Below, one piece after another: positions 1 through 8,077 of a DNA stretch of 27,224 nucleotides. Position 1 is the stretch's first letter; each line of letters starts with the position of its first letter. Origin of the DNA: CBIHNH01 sp966211425 (GTDB taxonomy: Bacteria; Patescibacteriota; Saccharimonadia; Saccharimonadales; Saccharimonadaceae); NCBI GenBank assembly GCA_966211425.1, contig CBIHNH010000007.1:1-27224 (forward strand), written 5' to 3'. A program made the position numbers and the translations under genes. Under the pieces are notes generated by a model that saw nothing but the letters and a program-made list of their open reading frames with translations, was not told the origin of the DNA and made no database searches.

Positions 1-1985
1 TTCATGAGATCACCGAAAGCGCCATCACCGAAGCTATCAAGCAACCACGTACAGTCGATATGCAGCTTGTCCAGGCTCAACAGGCTCGGCAGATCCTGGA
101 TCGTATCGTTGGTTTTGAGCTAAGCCCAGTCGTATGGCAAAAAGTTCCCGGTGGCAAGAGCGCCGGTCGCGTCCAAAGCCCTGCGGTTAGACTCCTCGTC
201 GAGCGTGAGCGTGAGATACGGCAGTTTGAGGGATCATATCAATTCAAGGTTGTCGCTGTTTTTCTGCATGGCTCAGACGAAGTAAAGGCCGAGTTGCCGC
301 ATCGGTTCGATACCGAAGACGAAGCTCGCACTTTCCTTGAGAGCCTCCGGGACGCGAGCTTTAGCGTCGCGGGCGTCACAACCAGCCCGAGTACCCGTAA
401 TCCAGCTGCGCCGTTTACGACCAGTACGCTTCAGCAGGACGCCAACGCAAAACTTGGTTTTGGCTCCAAAGCAACCATGTCTAGCGCTCAGAAACTCTAC
501 CAAGACGGTAAGATCACCTATATGCGTACCGACTCAGTCAACTTGAGCGGACAGGCCATCGCAGGCGCCAGCTCTTATATAAAGAGTGCCTACGGTGATG
601 AGTACTTGCATGTTCGTACGTTCAAGACCAAAAACTCGAGCGCCCAGGAAGCCCACGAAGCGATTCGTCCGACCGACATGAGCCTGGAGCGCGGCTCAGG
701 CAATGAATACGACCAAAAACTCTATGATCTCATTCGTCGCCGCACACTTGCTAGCCAGATGGCACCCGCCAAACTGGAAAAGACTACCATCACCATCACG
801 GTCTCAACCGGTGACAAGAACTTTGAAGCAAAGGGTGAAGTCGTTATCTTTGACGGCTTCCTGCGCGTATACGGTGGCAGCAAAAAAGAAGCCGACCTAC
901 TTCCAGCCGTATCGACCGGTGATACCTTGGATCTCAACGAAGCTAGCGCCCGGCAGCTCTTTGCACGCCCACCAGCTCGCTTCACCGAAGGAAGTTTGGT
1001 TAAAAAACTCGAAGACCTCGGCATCGGGCGTCCGAGTACCTATGCCACCATCATCGACACTGTGCAGAGCCGCGGTTACGTTGAAAAGGGAGAGGGCGAA
1101 GGCACGCCGCGAGACGTTATCGTTCTGAGCCTCAAAGACCAGCAGCTTGACCGTGAAGTTATCCAGGAAAAGACCGGCGCTGACCGCGGCAAGCTCGTGC
1201 CAACCCCGAGCGGAGAACTAATCGCGGATTTCCTTACCGACCATTTCGAACCAGTCGTCGACTATAGCTTTACCGCAAATGTCGAAAAGTATTTCGACGA
1301 TATCGCTGACAACAAACTTGAGCGCAACAAGATGCTCGAAGACTTTTATACACCGTTTCACGAGCTCATCGTTAACTCTGGCGGCATCGACCGCTCAACC
1401 GTCGGCACCAACCGCGAAGTTGGCATCGATCCAAAAACCGGCAAGCCGATCATCGCCCGTTTTGGCCGTTTTGGACCGATGCTGCAGCTCGGCAGTTCAG
1501 AGGACGACGACAAACCAGACTTTGCACCGCTACCAAAAGGAACCACGCTCGAGACGATCACTCTCGAACAAGCGCTCGAGGCCTTCAAGTTACCACGTAT
1601 CGTTGGACAAACCCCTAATGGCGTAGATATCCGCGCTAACGTTGGTCGTTTTGGCCCCTTTATCCAGATCGGCACCAAGACAAAGACTACCAGCCCACTG
1701 TATGTCAGCCTAAAGGAAGATGACCCACACGAAATCACCCTCGAGCGAGCCCTCGAACTCTATCAGGAAAAGCTAAAAGCCGAGGCAGAGAAGAACATCG
1801 CTGACTTTGGCGACGGCATCAAGGTGCTAAACGGCCGCTACGGACCATACATTACCGATGGCAAGAAAAACGCTAAGATCCCGAAAGACGCCGATCCGAA
1901 AAAGATCACTCACGACGAAGCCAAGAAACTTCTCGCCGAAGCACCGGCCAAAAAATCACGATTTACTGCCCGTAAGAAAAAATAA
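1..1985 (+). CDS. topA: DNA topoisomerase I, 3' part (5' end outside window)
   Basis: Type IA topoisomerase, relaxing negatively supercoiled DNA through a 5'-phosphotyrosyl intermediate. The reading frame is open from the first bases of the window (F-H-E-I-T-E-S-A-I), before the first ATG at 60, so the gene is truncated by the window edge and the Toprim domain is missing. Visible landmarks are LVQAQQARQILDRIVG, the gate-domain segment after it, and the active-site motif ITYMRTDSVNLS with the catalytic Tyr codon at 519-521. The C-terminal third has three glycine-aromatic repeats (GRFGPM, GRFGPF, GRYGPY), typical of the topoisomerase C-terminal repeat. I see no four-cysteine zinc fingers, so this is the repeat-tailed rather than the E. 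coli zinc-ribbon form. It ends in a basic Lys/Arg tail. Identity is very secure; only the true start is unknown. Confidence 0.97.
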   Translation, partial: HEITESAITEAIKQPRTVDMQLVQAQQARQILDRIVGFELSPVVWQKVPGGKSAGRVQSPAVRLLVEREREIRQFEGSYQFKVVAVFLHGSDEVKAELPHRFDTEDEARTFLESLRDASFSVAGVTTSPSTRNPAAPFTTSTLQQDANAKLGFGSKATMSSAQKLYQDGKITYMRTDSVNLSGQAIAGASSYIKSAYGDEYLHVRTFKTKNSSAQEAHEAIRPTDMSLERGSGNEYDQKLYDLIRRRTLASQMAPAKLEKTTITITVSTGDKNFEAKGEVVIFDGFLRVYGGSKKEADLLPAVSTGDTLDLNEASARQLFARPPARFTEGSLVKKLEDLGIGRPSTYATIIDTVQSRGYVEKGEGEGTPRDVIVLSLKDQQLDREVIQEKTGADRGKLVPTPSGELIADFLTDHFEPVVDYSFTANVEKYFDDIADNKLERNKMLEDFYTPFHELIVNSGGIDRSTVGTNREVGIDPKTGKPIIARFGRFGPMLQLGSSEDDDKPDFAPLPKGTTLETITLEQALEAFKLPRIVGQTPNGVDIRANVGRFGPFIQIGTKTKTTSPLYVSLKEDDPHEITLERALELYQEKLKAEAEKNIADFGDGIKVLNGRYGPYITDGKKNAKIPKDADPKKITHDEAKKLLAEAPAKKSRFTARKKK

Positions 1986-2047
1986 GATTGTCAAATAACC
2001 ACGTAAGTGGCATTATAGCCCTCAGTCCCCTCGAGAAAGGCTACGAC

Positions 2048-2386
2048 ATGTTCATCGAGTCGATGTTATATGGCGCAATCCTGTGCATATCGGCGCTTAC
2101 CATCAAACGGATTTACTGGTACGGCAAGCCGACGCCCTTGGTCTTCATCGTCTACGCATTGGTACTGCACTTCGTCCTTTACTTCGGCTTCATTGGTTCG
2201 CAGTCAGGCGAGTGGGGAGGAGCGTTCACTATGATGGGAGGAACGATCGCAGCGATAATTGCTTACCTCCATTTGTCGGGCGATATCGCATACTACCGTC
2301 AAACGTACCCCAAGCCCCCAAAGCTTCCTGCAAGGGTGCGTGGACCCGAGGATCATCCGGACTGGTCGAGCTACCGACAGTCATGA
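2048..2386 (+). CDS. small hypothetical membrane protein (112 aa)
   Basis: Family not recognised. The frame can be extended upstream to a TTG at 1988, but the ATG at 2048 is preceded by GAGAAAGG at a sensible distance and begins directly before the first hydrophobic segment, so I prefer it. Three membrane segments are apparent: LYGAILCISALTIKRIYWYG, PLVFIVYALVLHFVLYFGF and the segment from GGAFTMMGG to AYLHLSG. A hydrophilic proline-rich tail (KPPKLPARVRGPEDHPDW) follows and probably faces the cytoplasm. It lies 62 bp after topA on the same strand and stops (TGA) at the edge of a structured terminator-like element, so it is probably co-transcribed with topA. No function can be assigned from the sequence. 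Confidence 0.6.
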   Translation: MFIESMLYGAILCISALTIKRIYWYGKPTPLVFIVYALVLHFVLYFGFIGSQSGEWGGAFTMMGGTIAAIIAYLHLSGDIAYYRQTYPKPPKLPARVRGPEDHPDWSSYRQS

Positions 2387-2465
2387 CCCGTCACCTGACG
2401 ACCCGCTTCTAGGGAGAAATCTCTAGGAACCTGGCGAGCGTCAGGGGCGGGTTTGTCATTTTATA
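2386..2465 (+). terminator. structured terminator-like element after the topA unit
   Basis: Nested inverted repeats: ACCCG (2386-2390) pairs with CGGGT (2448-2452), CCTGACG (2394-2400) with CGTCAGG (2439-2445), and inside them CTAGGGA (2409-2415) with TCTCTAG (2420-2426) closed by a GAAA tetraloop. The outer stem is followed by TTGTCATTTT. It is larger than a simple intrinsic terminator, so a structured RNA or attenuator is an alternative. Its position just past the last stop codon fits termination. Confidence 0.55.
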
Positions 2466-2523
2466 CAACATATCTGTATAGAAAAAAGTCCGAAAATACT
2501 ATTTACCATAAGCGTCTAGTATG

Positions 2524-2532
2524 TGCTATAAT
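2524..2532 (+). promoter_or_regulatory. upstream extended -10 promoter (P1) of the sigma4/winged-helix gene
   Basis: TGCTATAAT is a perfect extended -10 (TGn plus TATAAT at 2527-2532). The best -35 candidate, TTTACC at 2502-2507, is 19 bp away and weak, which is tolerable with an extended -10. It lies 49 bp upstream of a second, better promoter for the same gene. Confidence 0.5.
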
Positions 2533-2552
2533 AAACACATCACAGATTATAT

Positions 2553-2581
2553 TTGACTTATCATAAAACAAGTTCTATAAT
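2553..2581 (+). promoter_or_regulatory. main sigma-70-type promoter (P2) of the sigma4/winged-helix gene
   Basis: TTGACT (2553-2558), a 17-bp spacer, then TATAAT (2576-2581). This is one mismatch from consensus with ideal spacing. The predicted start is near 2588, giving a leader of about 55 nt. The leader holds a small hairpin, GATGT-GAGA-ACATC (2595-2608), a 5-bp stem with a GNRA-type loop. Confidence 0.75.
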
Positions 2582-2642
2582 AGTCATTAAGTCTGATGTG
2601 AGAACATCGAAAAATCAGTATTAATTTCTTAGAAGGAATAAC

Positions 2643-3683
2643 ATGAGTCCGACTGCCGAAGCAGATACCCCAGATATCAAGTCCGTGGTGCAAACCATCC
2701 TGGACGGTATTGAGCGTGAACGAGAACGTGAGATTATCTCTCGTCGTTTCGGTTTGTTCGACCGCAAGGAAACTCTTGAACAGATCGGTGAACTGCTCGG
2801 TATTACTCGTGAGCGTGTTCGTCAGCTCGAAAAAGCCATCCTCATCCGCCTCAAGATCGCTGCAGAGGAGGGGAACCTCGACCTCGAAGCCGTCGAGCGA
2901 TACCTCGTCGAGCGCCTCAGCGAAATGGGTCGCGCTGCGCGTCTCAGTGACTTGTCTGAGAAGTCCGTCGCTGGCAGCAACGACCGCGACCGTTCTCATG
3001 TCGCCTTTATCGCCGAACTGGCTCCGAAACTCGCCGTTCTGAACGAAAACGATCACTACCATCACGGTGTCGCCCTGAGCGAATACTACGACGAGAAACA
3101 GCTGAAAAAGCGCGTCGATGAAGTCGTAAAAGCCGTCAAAGAGCACGGCCAAGCCCTGACCGTCAGCGAGCTCAACCAAAAACTCGGCTACGAACACCCC
3201 GACCATGTCCGCGCACTCGCATCCCTCAGCAAGAACCTTGCCAGCCTCAAAGATGTTTGGGGTCTCACTAAGTGGCCGACCGTCAACCCGAAGAACATTC
3301 GTGACAAGATCTACGTTATCCTCCAGGAAAACGGTAAACCGATGCACTTTTCTGATATCGCAGGCGCCATCAAGGACAGTGATTTCAAACGAAAAGACGT
3401 TACAACTCAGGCAATCCACAACGAACTCATCAAAGACAAGCGCTTCGTACTAATCGGCCGTGGCATCTACGCCCTTAACGAATGGGGTTACAAACGGGGA
3501 ACAGTCGCCGATATCATTACCGATGTCCTCAAGAAGGCAGATGAGCCACTCCACCGCGACGAGATCGTCAAACGGGTCCTCAAAGACCGACAAGTCAAAG
3601 AGACGACCATCCTCCTCAACCTGCAAAGCAAACCAGAGTTCAAGCGTGTGGCAAAAGCTACTTACGCACTGGCTGAAAAATAA
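2643..3683 (+). CDS. sigma-70 region 4-like / multi-winged-helix DNA-binding protein
   Basis: Probable transcription factor of 346 aa. Residues about 42-70 (LEQIGELLGITRERVRQLEK) match sigma-70 region 4.2, the -35-recognising helix-turn-helix, but no regions 1-3 are present, so it cannot be a complete sigma factor. Three winged-helix-like segments follow: about 156-212 (VKAVKEHGQALTVSELNQKL), 216-280 (YVILQENGKPMHFSDIAGAI, ending FVLIGRGIYAL) and 286-344 (ending RVAKATYAL). The last two resemble HARE-HTH/RNA-polymerase-delta modules. The start ATG has a good AGAAGGA site. Two tandem promoters drive it alone, so it is likely well expressed. The neighbouring ATPase gene starts 65 bp downstream on the same strand. 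Domain calls are by eye; target genes are unknown. Confidence 0.85.
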   Translation: MSPTAEADTPDIKSVVQTILDGIEREREREIISRRFGLFDRKETLEQIGELLGITRERVRQLEKAILIRLKIAAEEGNLDLEAVERYLVERLSEMGRAARLSDLSEKSVAGSNDRDRSHVAFIAELAPKLAVLNENDHYHHGVALSEYYDEKQLKKRVDEVVKAVKEHGQALTVSELNQKLGYEHPDHVRALASLSKNLASLKDVWGLTKWPTVNPKNIRDKIYVILQENGKPMHFSDIAGAIKDSDFKRKDVTTQAIHNELIKDKRFVLIGRGIYALNEWGYKRGTVADIITDVLKKADEPLHRDEIVKRVLKDRQVKETTILLNLQSKPEFKRVAKATYALAEK

Positions 3684-3748
3684 CTATCTTCTTCCTCGCA
3701 CACAGGGTTTGCGTCTAAGGCCAGTTTGCGAGACAATAGAGCGTAACG

Positions 3749-6475
3749 ATGGGTGATCTAATAGCATGGCTTTTCGGACTGTTACTCCAGTGGTATGTCT
3801 GGGTTCCTATCACGCTGCTGCTGATCTACTTGGCGTGGCGCAATAACCGCCAGGCTGAGATGCTTGATATGACCGAGCATGTACTCATAACTCTCGAGAT
3901 ACCGCGTGCCAACGAAAAGCAAGAACTAGCCGCTGAACAGCTGTTTGCCAGCCTCCACGGTATTCTCCGTGATCGTCGTGAACTCAGGATGAGCGGCGGC
4001 CTCCAGGAGCACATCAGCTTTGAGATCGCTGCTATCGACAAACTGATCCGCTTTTACGTTTGGGTGCCGAAGCATCTGCAAAACTTCCTAGAAGGACAGA
4101 TTTACGCCCAATACCCAACCGTGCAGATCCATACGCTCGATGAAGACTACACGAAACGTGAAGTTCAACACAAGGTTGTCTATACTTCCGAGCTCACGCT
4201 GACTGATAACGAGATGTTACCGATAAAAACGTTCCAGAGCTTCGAAGTCGACCCGCTGGCCGGCATCACCGCGACGCTCGGCAAGCTAGAGGAAAGCTCA
4301 GAGGAAGTCTGGATCCAGGTCCTAACGCGTCCGATCGCTGATGACTGGCATAAACGCGCCAGCACCTACGCTACCCGTATCCGTAACGGCAGCGCTAACT
4401 TTGATATGTTCGGTGGGGGTGGCAGATACCTGCTCCAGGCTCTCGAAGCGCTTTGGAAACCACCAGAGCAGGGAGTCGGTAGCACTGCCGCGCCAGAGCT
4501 ATCAGAGCGCGACAAAACACGTATCTCTGAGATTGAGAAGAAATCAACCAAACTCGGCTATCAGGTAAAGATCCGTATCGCCTATCTCGGTGATAACCAA
4601 ACCGTCGCTAAACAGCGCATGCAGGCGCTGGTCGGTACATTTAAGCAGTATAACTCAACCAACCTCAACGGATTTCGTATGAGTGGAGCGAGCTTTAACA
4701 GAGACGAGATAGACAAATACCGTGCTCGCTTCTTTATTGATCGCGGCTATATTCTAAATATCGAAGAGTTGGCCTCTGTTTTCCACTTGCCACATACAAA
4801 CGTCGAAACGCCAAATATCGTCTGGGCAAGCAACAAGACAGCTGAACCGCCCGCAAAGCTGCCGGTTATAACAGGGGATAGCGCCCACGATGAGCAGGTC
4901 AGCGCATTTGGCCTCACCAACTTCCGCGGTATCAACCACCAGTTCGGCCTCTACCGCTACGATCGCTCGCGACATGTCTACATCATCGGGCAGACCGGAG
5001 CAGGAAAGAGTGGACTTCTCGAGCTGTTCGCTCTGAGCGACATCTACCATAAACAAGGTTATGCCATCATCGACCCACACGGTGACTTCGCAGTCGATAA
5101 CATGCACTTCATCCCAGCCGATCGTATCGACGATGTAGTTTATTTCAACCCGGCAGATACGGCTTTCCCGCTCGGCTTTAACCCGATGGAAGTTTACGAT
5201 CCGAACCAGAAGAACAATATCAGTTCTGAAATCATTGGCGTGCTAAAGCGCATGTTCGGCGATAGCTGGGGTCCGCGTCTCGAGTATATCCTTCGTTATA
5301 CCATCCTAGCCTTACTCGATCACCCAAACACCACCATGCTCGATATCACACGCATGTTGACCGACAAAAAATTCCGTAAAGAAGTGTTAGAGACTTGTAC
5401 CGACAGCGTTGTTCTGAACTTCTGGAACATCGAGTTTGCCAGCTGGAACGACAAGTTCCAGGCCGAAGCCGTCGCCCCAGTCCTCAATAAGGTTGGCGCG
5501 TTCACGGCCAACCCTATCATCCGAAACATCATCGGTCAGCCAAAGAGCACCTTTAATATCCGCGAGATCATGGATGACGGCAAGATCCTGATCGTCAACC
5601 TCAGCAAAGGCCTTATCGGTGAAGACAACGCCGGCATTCTCGGCGCCTTTCTCGTAACAAAGATCCAACTTGCTGCTATGAGCCGCAGCGATATTCCTCG
5701 CATCGAGGATCGTCGGCCATTCTATCTTTATGTCGACGAGTTTCAAAACTTCGCCACCGACAGTTTTGCAACCATCCTGTCAGAGGCACGCAAATACGGC
5801 CTTAACCTGACCGTAGCCAACCAGTATGTCTCACAGATGCAGGATACGGTTCGAGACGCTGTCTTTGGCAACGTCGGCACCATGATCAGCTTCCGTGTCT
5901 CAGCCGATGATGCGCCGCTACTCGGTAAACAGTTTGAGCCGCAATTCGAGCCAAACGACCTCCTGCAGATGCATAACCGAAACTTCATCATCAACATGGT
6001 GATAAAGGGAGAGAAATCACCAGCCTTTAGCGCTACGACGCTTACCATCCCCGTTACTCAGACCAACTTCATGCAGCATATCGTTGATAGTTCACGCCGC
6101 AAATATGCTCGCGAACGCGACGACGTTGAGCGTGAAATCCAAGCCTTAATTGCTTCCACTACCCAACAACAAATCCCATCGACGAAGCCGCAATCACAGA
6201 CTTTAGCAAAAAAGTGGCCAGTTGATAGCGGCGCCAAACCCGTGCAACCAACGAAGCCGCAGAGCGGGGCAGGAGAGGCTCGTCCTGCGCCAAAAGCCCC
6301 TACTGCCGACTCTGAGACATCAACTCCAAAGAAACGCACTCGTTCACGCTCACGCAAAAAGAAAACCACAACCAACACCGACTCATCGACCAACCATCCA
6401 GCAGAAGAGAAGAGCAGTGCTCCCCGCCCCCTTCCTCAAAAGCCCGGAAAAGAAGAAGAGATTCGACTGAGATAA
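3749..6475 (+). CDS. membrane-anchored VirD4/TraG-like (HerA/FtsK-clan) ATPase
   Basis: 908-aa P-loop ATPase of the type IV coupling protein kind. One N-terminal membrane segment (about 5-26, LIAWLFGLLLQWYVWVPITL) is followed by a roughly 350-residue mixed domain without a motif I recognise. Then come the motor domain with Walker A GQTGAGKS (414-421, Lys420), IIDPHGDF shortly after, and Walker B YLYVDEFQ (Asp663/Glu664). YGLNLTVANQYVSQM resembles the sensor stretch of VirD4/TrwB proteins. The last 100 residues are low-complexity, rich in Pro, Ser and Thr with a basic patch (KKRTRSRSRKKK). In coupling proteins such an ATPase feeds DNA or protein to a secretion channel. No VirB-like or relaxase gene is nearby, so import, export or a pilus-related role are all possible. 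A clear hairpin terminator follows. Confidence 0.88.
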   Translation: MGDLIAWLFGLLLQWYVWVPITLLLIYLAWRNNRQAEMLDMTEHVLITLEIPRANEKQELAAEQLFASLHGILRDRRELRMSGGLQEHISFEIAAIDKLIRFYVWVPKHLQNFLEGQIYAQYPTVQIHTLDEDYTKREVQHKVVYTSELTLTDNEMLPIKTFQSFEVDPLAGITATLGKLEESSEEVWIQVLTRPIADDWHKRASTYATRIRNGSANFDMFGGGGRYLLQALEALWKPPEQGVGSTAAPELSERDKTRISEIEKKSTKLGYQVKIRIAYLGDNQTVAKQRMQALVGTFKQYNSTNLNGFRMSGASFNRDEIDKYRARFFIDRGYILNIEELASVFHLPHTNVETPNIVWASNKTAEPPAKLPVITGDSAHDEQVSAFGLTNFRGINHQFGLYRYDRSRHVYIIGQTGAGKSGLLELFALSDIYHKQGYAIIDPHGDFAVDNMHFIPADRIDDVVYFNPADTAFPLGFNPMEVYDPNQKNNISSEIIGVLKRMFGDSWGPRLEYILRYTILALLDHPNTTMLDITRMLTDKKFRKEVLETCTDSVVLNFWNIEFASWNDKFQAEAVAPVLNKVGAFTANPIIRNIIGQPKSTFNIREIMDDGKILIVNLSKGLIGEDNAGILGAFLVTKIQLAAMSRSDIPRIEDRRPFYLYVDEFQNFATDSFATILSEARKYGLNLTVANQYVSQMQDTVRDAVFGNVGTMISFRVSADDAPLLGKQFEPQFEPNDLLQMHNRNFIINMVIKGEKSPAFSATTLTIPVTQTNFMQHIVDSSRRKYARERDDVEREIQALIASTTQQQIPSTKPQSQTLAKKWPVDSGAKPVQPTKPQSGAGEARPAPKAPTADSETSTPKKRTRSRSRKKKTTTNTDSSTNHPAEEKSSAPRPLPQKPGKEEEIRLR

Positions 6476-6482
6476 CTCATAG

Positions 6483-6510
6483 AAATGTGTTCCACAAGGG
6501 GGCACATTTT
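6483..6510 (+). terminator. intrinsic terminator after the VirD4-like ATPase gene
   Basis: An 11-bp stem, AAATGTGTTCC (6483-6493) with GGGGCACATTT (6499-6509) including two G-T pairs, closes a 5-nt loop and is followed by TTCTCT. It begins 7 bp after the stop codon. Confidence 0.7.
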
Positions 6511-6546
6511 CTCTACGTTGATACAAAGATAACGCAACAGCAGTAA

Positions 6547-6564
6547 TAGAACAAAAGTAGAACA
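6547..6564 (+). repeat. direct repeat copy 1 (paired TAGAACA, 11-bp spacing)
   Basis: Two TAGAACA heptamers start 11 bp apart. The 18-bp unit recurs at 7089-7106 with two mismatches in the spacer between the heptamers. The one-turn phasing suggests a possible protein-binding site; no regulator is identified. Confidence 0.5.
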
Positions 6565-7088
6565 TTATGCATTATGCCCAAAGTACTATGTGTAGTATCA
6601 ACATGATCGCAAAATGTAGCAAAAATGTAGTAGCTCTAGGCCAGTAGTAGGCGTAGCAGCAAAACGGTGAACTCAAAATAGAGAACCACAAAAATACAGG
6701 CCCGAGAAGACGATCGTAAAGGTATGCATAGTCATGTGTGGGCAATATAGTTTGTGTCGCACAATATATCTTTTACGACATGTATGGTGTAGCTTGTAGT
6801 TGATTCACTATACCTTCTAACAGGGCAGTTCTGCCGCTATCTCCCTCTAAGCATGCGTCAACTTCGTGTTCTGTTCTATAGTTTTCGAGTTTCGATATAT
6901 CTTGTTCAGTGCCTAGTGGATGCGTTGTATTGAATATACTAGCTCCATGCCGTATCTCCAGCATTTGATGTGAAATATTTGACTTTTCCACATATTTGTT
7001 TTCACACCGCCCCACTTCTCTGTTTTTGACATTTGTTTGACTTTGTTACTTCCCTATGTTTTTATATAGTTTTTTGGATATTCAGAAC

Positions 7089-7106
7089 TAGAACAAATAT
7101 AGAACA
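7089..7106 (+). repeat. direct repeat copy 2 (paired TAGAACA, 11-bp spacing)
   Basis: Second copy of the unit at 6547-6564, again with two TAGAACA heptamers 11 bp apart, preceded by a further AGAAC. It sits 41 bp beyond the ftsQ stop codon. Confidence 0.5.
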
Positions 7107-7147
7107 CGACTGCAAGGCAGGAGGGTGGTATCCCTCTATCCATCTAC

Positions 7148-8071
7148 TTATCGGTAAAATGCTTTAGAGCTTACCCTGATGTCGAGATATGCAGGAACAA
7201 TACCTTTTGCATCGATGTAACGAAGAGTGTTTACGATATCTGCCGCCTGCCCTGCAGGATCACGATCTACGTTCGTCTTGATGATATAGTTACGATCCTT
7301 CAGTTTTATATCAACCTGACGTGTTGAGTTAGGAGGTAGCTCAACGCTCTCAACAACTCCAGCCCCAGAAGCATTTGTCAGGCTGATCACACGGCCGATA
7401 AAACGGAGCTGTTTCTGCGAGACGACAACCCCTGATTGGGCCGTGATACCACTTTTATCCGTGACGACGACCGTAGGCGCGGCAAAGTAGTTCTTCGTAA
7501 ACGCGCCTCCGTCAGCGTCGACAAAATATTGCTGACCTTTGATGGTCCACCCAACGACAGGCTCCCGTAGCGTCACGAGCAGCGTTGCATCGCCCGGCGA
7601 ACCGGTTTTATCGATTTCGGCCTGGGCAATCTCAGGAGCCTTTGTTCGTACGTACTCAGAAAAAGCGCTTTCATCGAGCGTAAAGCTCAACCGTTCGAAA
7701 GGGTGACCGGCGAAGTACTCGTTACTAATATTCCGATATCGTTCGACGTCGAGCCGTGAGTGTGTCGCTTGGTCTGCAGGTGTGACGACTATGAGCTGGT
7801 TTCCAATATAACTGGCGATCATATACCACAGCAATCCGGCAGCGATAAGGCTAACAAACAGATAGGAACCCAATTTTCGGCGGTGTTTTCTGAGTGAATG
7901 CTCGTGTAAGCGTGGCGACTTCAGTTGCGCACGGCTTTCGGTAGCTGACCTGACCGCTTCGGCCGTGCTCCCGGTAATAGTTCGACTACGACGAAATGCA
8001 TACGAGTCGTCATCAGCTCCAGCGACGTGCGGTTGGCGAACCTGGTCCTTGCGGTGTGCTTCGCGGCGCAT
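7148..8071 (-). CDS. ftsQ: cell division protein FtsQ/DivIB
   Basis: 307-aa bitopic division protein that links FtsL/FtsB and the septal synthase. A long basic cytoplasmic tail (1-68) precedes one membrane helix (about 69-91, SYLFVSLIAAGLLWYMIASY). A POTRA-like region follows (about 92-160, with the strand-like VVTPADQATHSRLDVERY), then the FtsQ beta domain containing DATLLVTLREPVVGW and YFVDADGGAF, the typical EPVAxW...lvdxxG pattern. It is the last gene of the dcw cluster, 6 bp after murG, so it is probably translated from the same message. In many bacteria ftsA and ftsZ follow ftsQ, but here a non-coding region follows. Overall similarity is weak, as is normal for FtsQ; position and topology make the call firm. 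Confidence 0.88.
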   Translation of the reverse strand: MRREAHRKDQVRQPHVAGADDDSYAFRRSRTITGSTAEAVRSATESRAQLKSPRLHEHSLRKHRRKLGSYLFVSLIAAGLLWYMIASYIGNQLIVVTPADQATHSRLDVERYRNISNEYFAGHPFERLSFTLDESAFSEYVRTKAPEIAQAEIDKTGSPGDATLLVTLREPVVGWTIKGQQYFVDADGGAFTKNYFAAPTVVVTDKSGITAQSGVVVSQKQLRFIGRVISLTNASGAGVVESVELPPNSTRQVDIKLKDRNYIIKTNVDRDPAGQAADIVNTLRYIDAKGIVPAYLDIRVSSKAFYR

Positions 8072-8077
8072 AAACGG

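Larger units (their letters stand above)
6511..7147. other. 637-bp AT-rich intergenic region with TAGAACA repeats
   Basis: No convincing coding sequence is visible. The best frame is an 80-codon minus-strand GTG ORF (6773-7015) with no ribosome site, AT-rich codons and no recognisable motif. The region separates the ends of two convergent transcription units (the ATPase gene and ftsQ), so a gene desert is plausible. Its notable content is five copies of TAGAACA (6547, 6558, 7089 and 7100 on +, 6872-6878 on -). Two occur as 18-bp direct repeats, 6547-6564 and 7089-7106, that match at 16 of 18 positions. A one-mismatch DnaA-box-like TTTTCCACA lies near 6983. An unrecognised small RNA cannot be excluded. 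Confidence 0.5.

Noticed and set aside
1988..2047. TTG start extending the small membrane protein by 20 residues
   Set aside because: No ribosome site for the TTG; the ATG at 2048 has one and fits the first membrane helix.
2547..3419. 290-codon ORF antisense to the sigma4/winged-helix gene
   Set aside because: It is the reverse-strand shadow of a clearly recognisable gene with its own promoters and ribosome site.
6773..7015. 80-codon minus-strand ORF with GTG start in the AT-rich region
   Set aside because: No ribosome site, codon use unlike the neighbouring genes, no motif or membrane helix; likely chance in AT-rich DNA.
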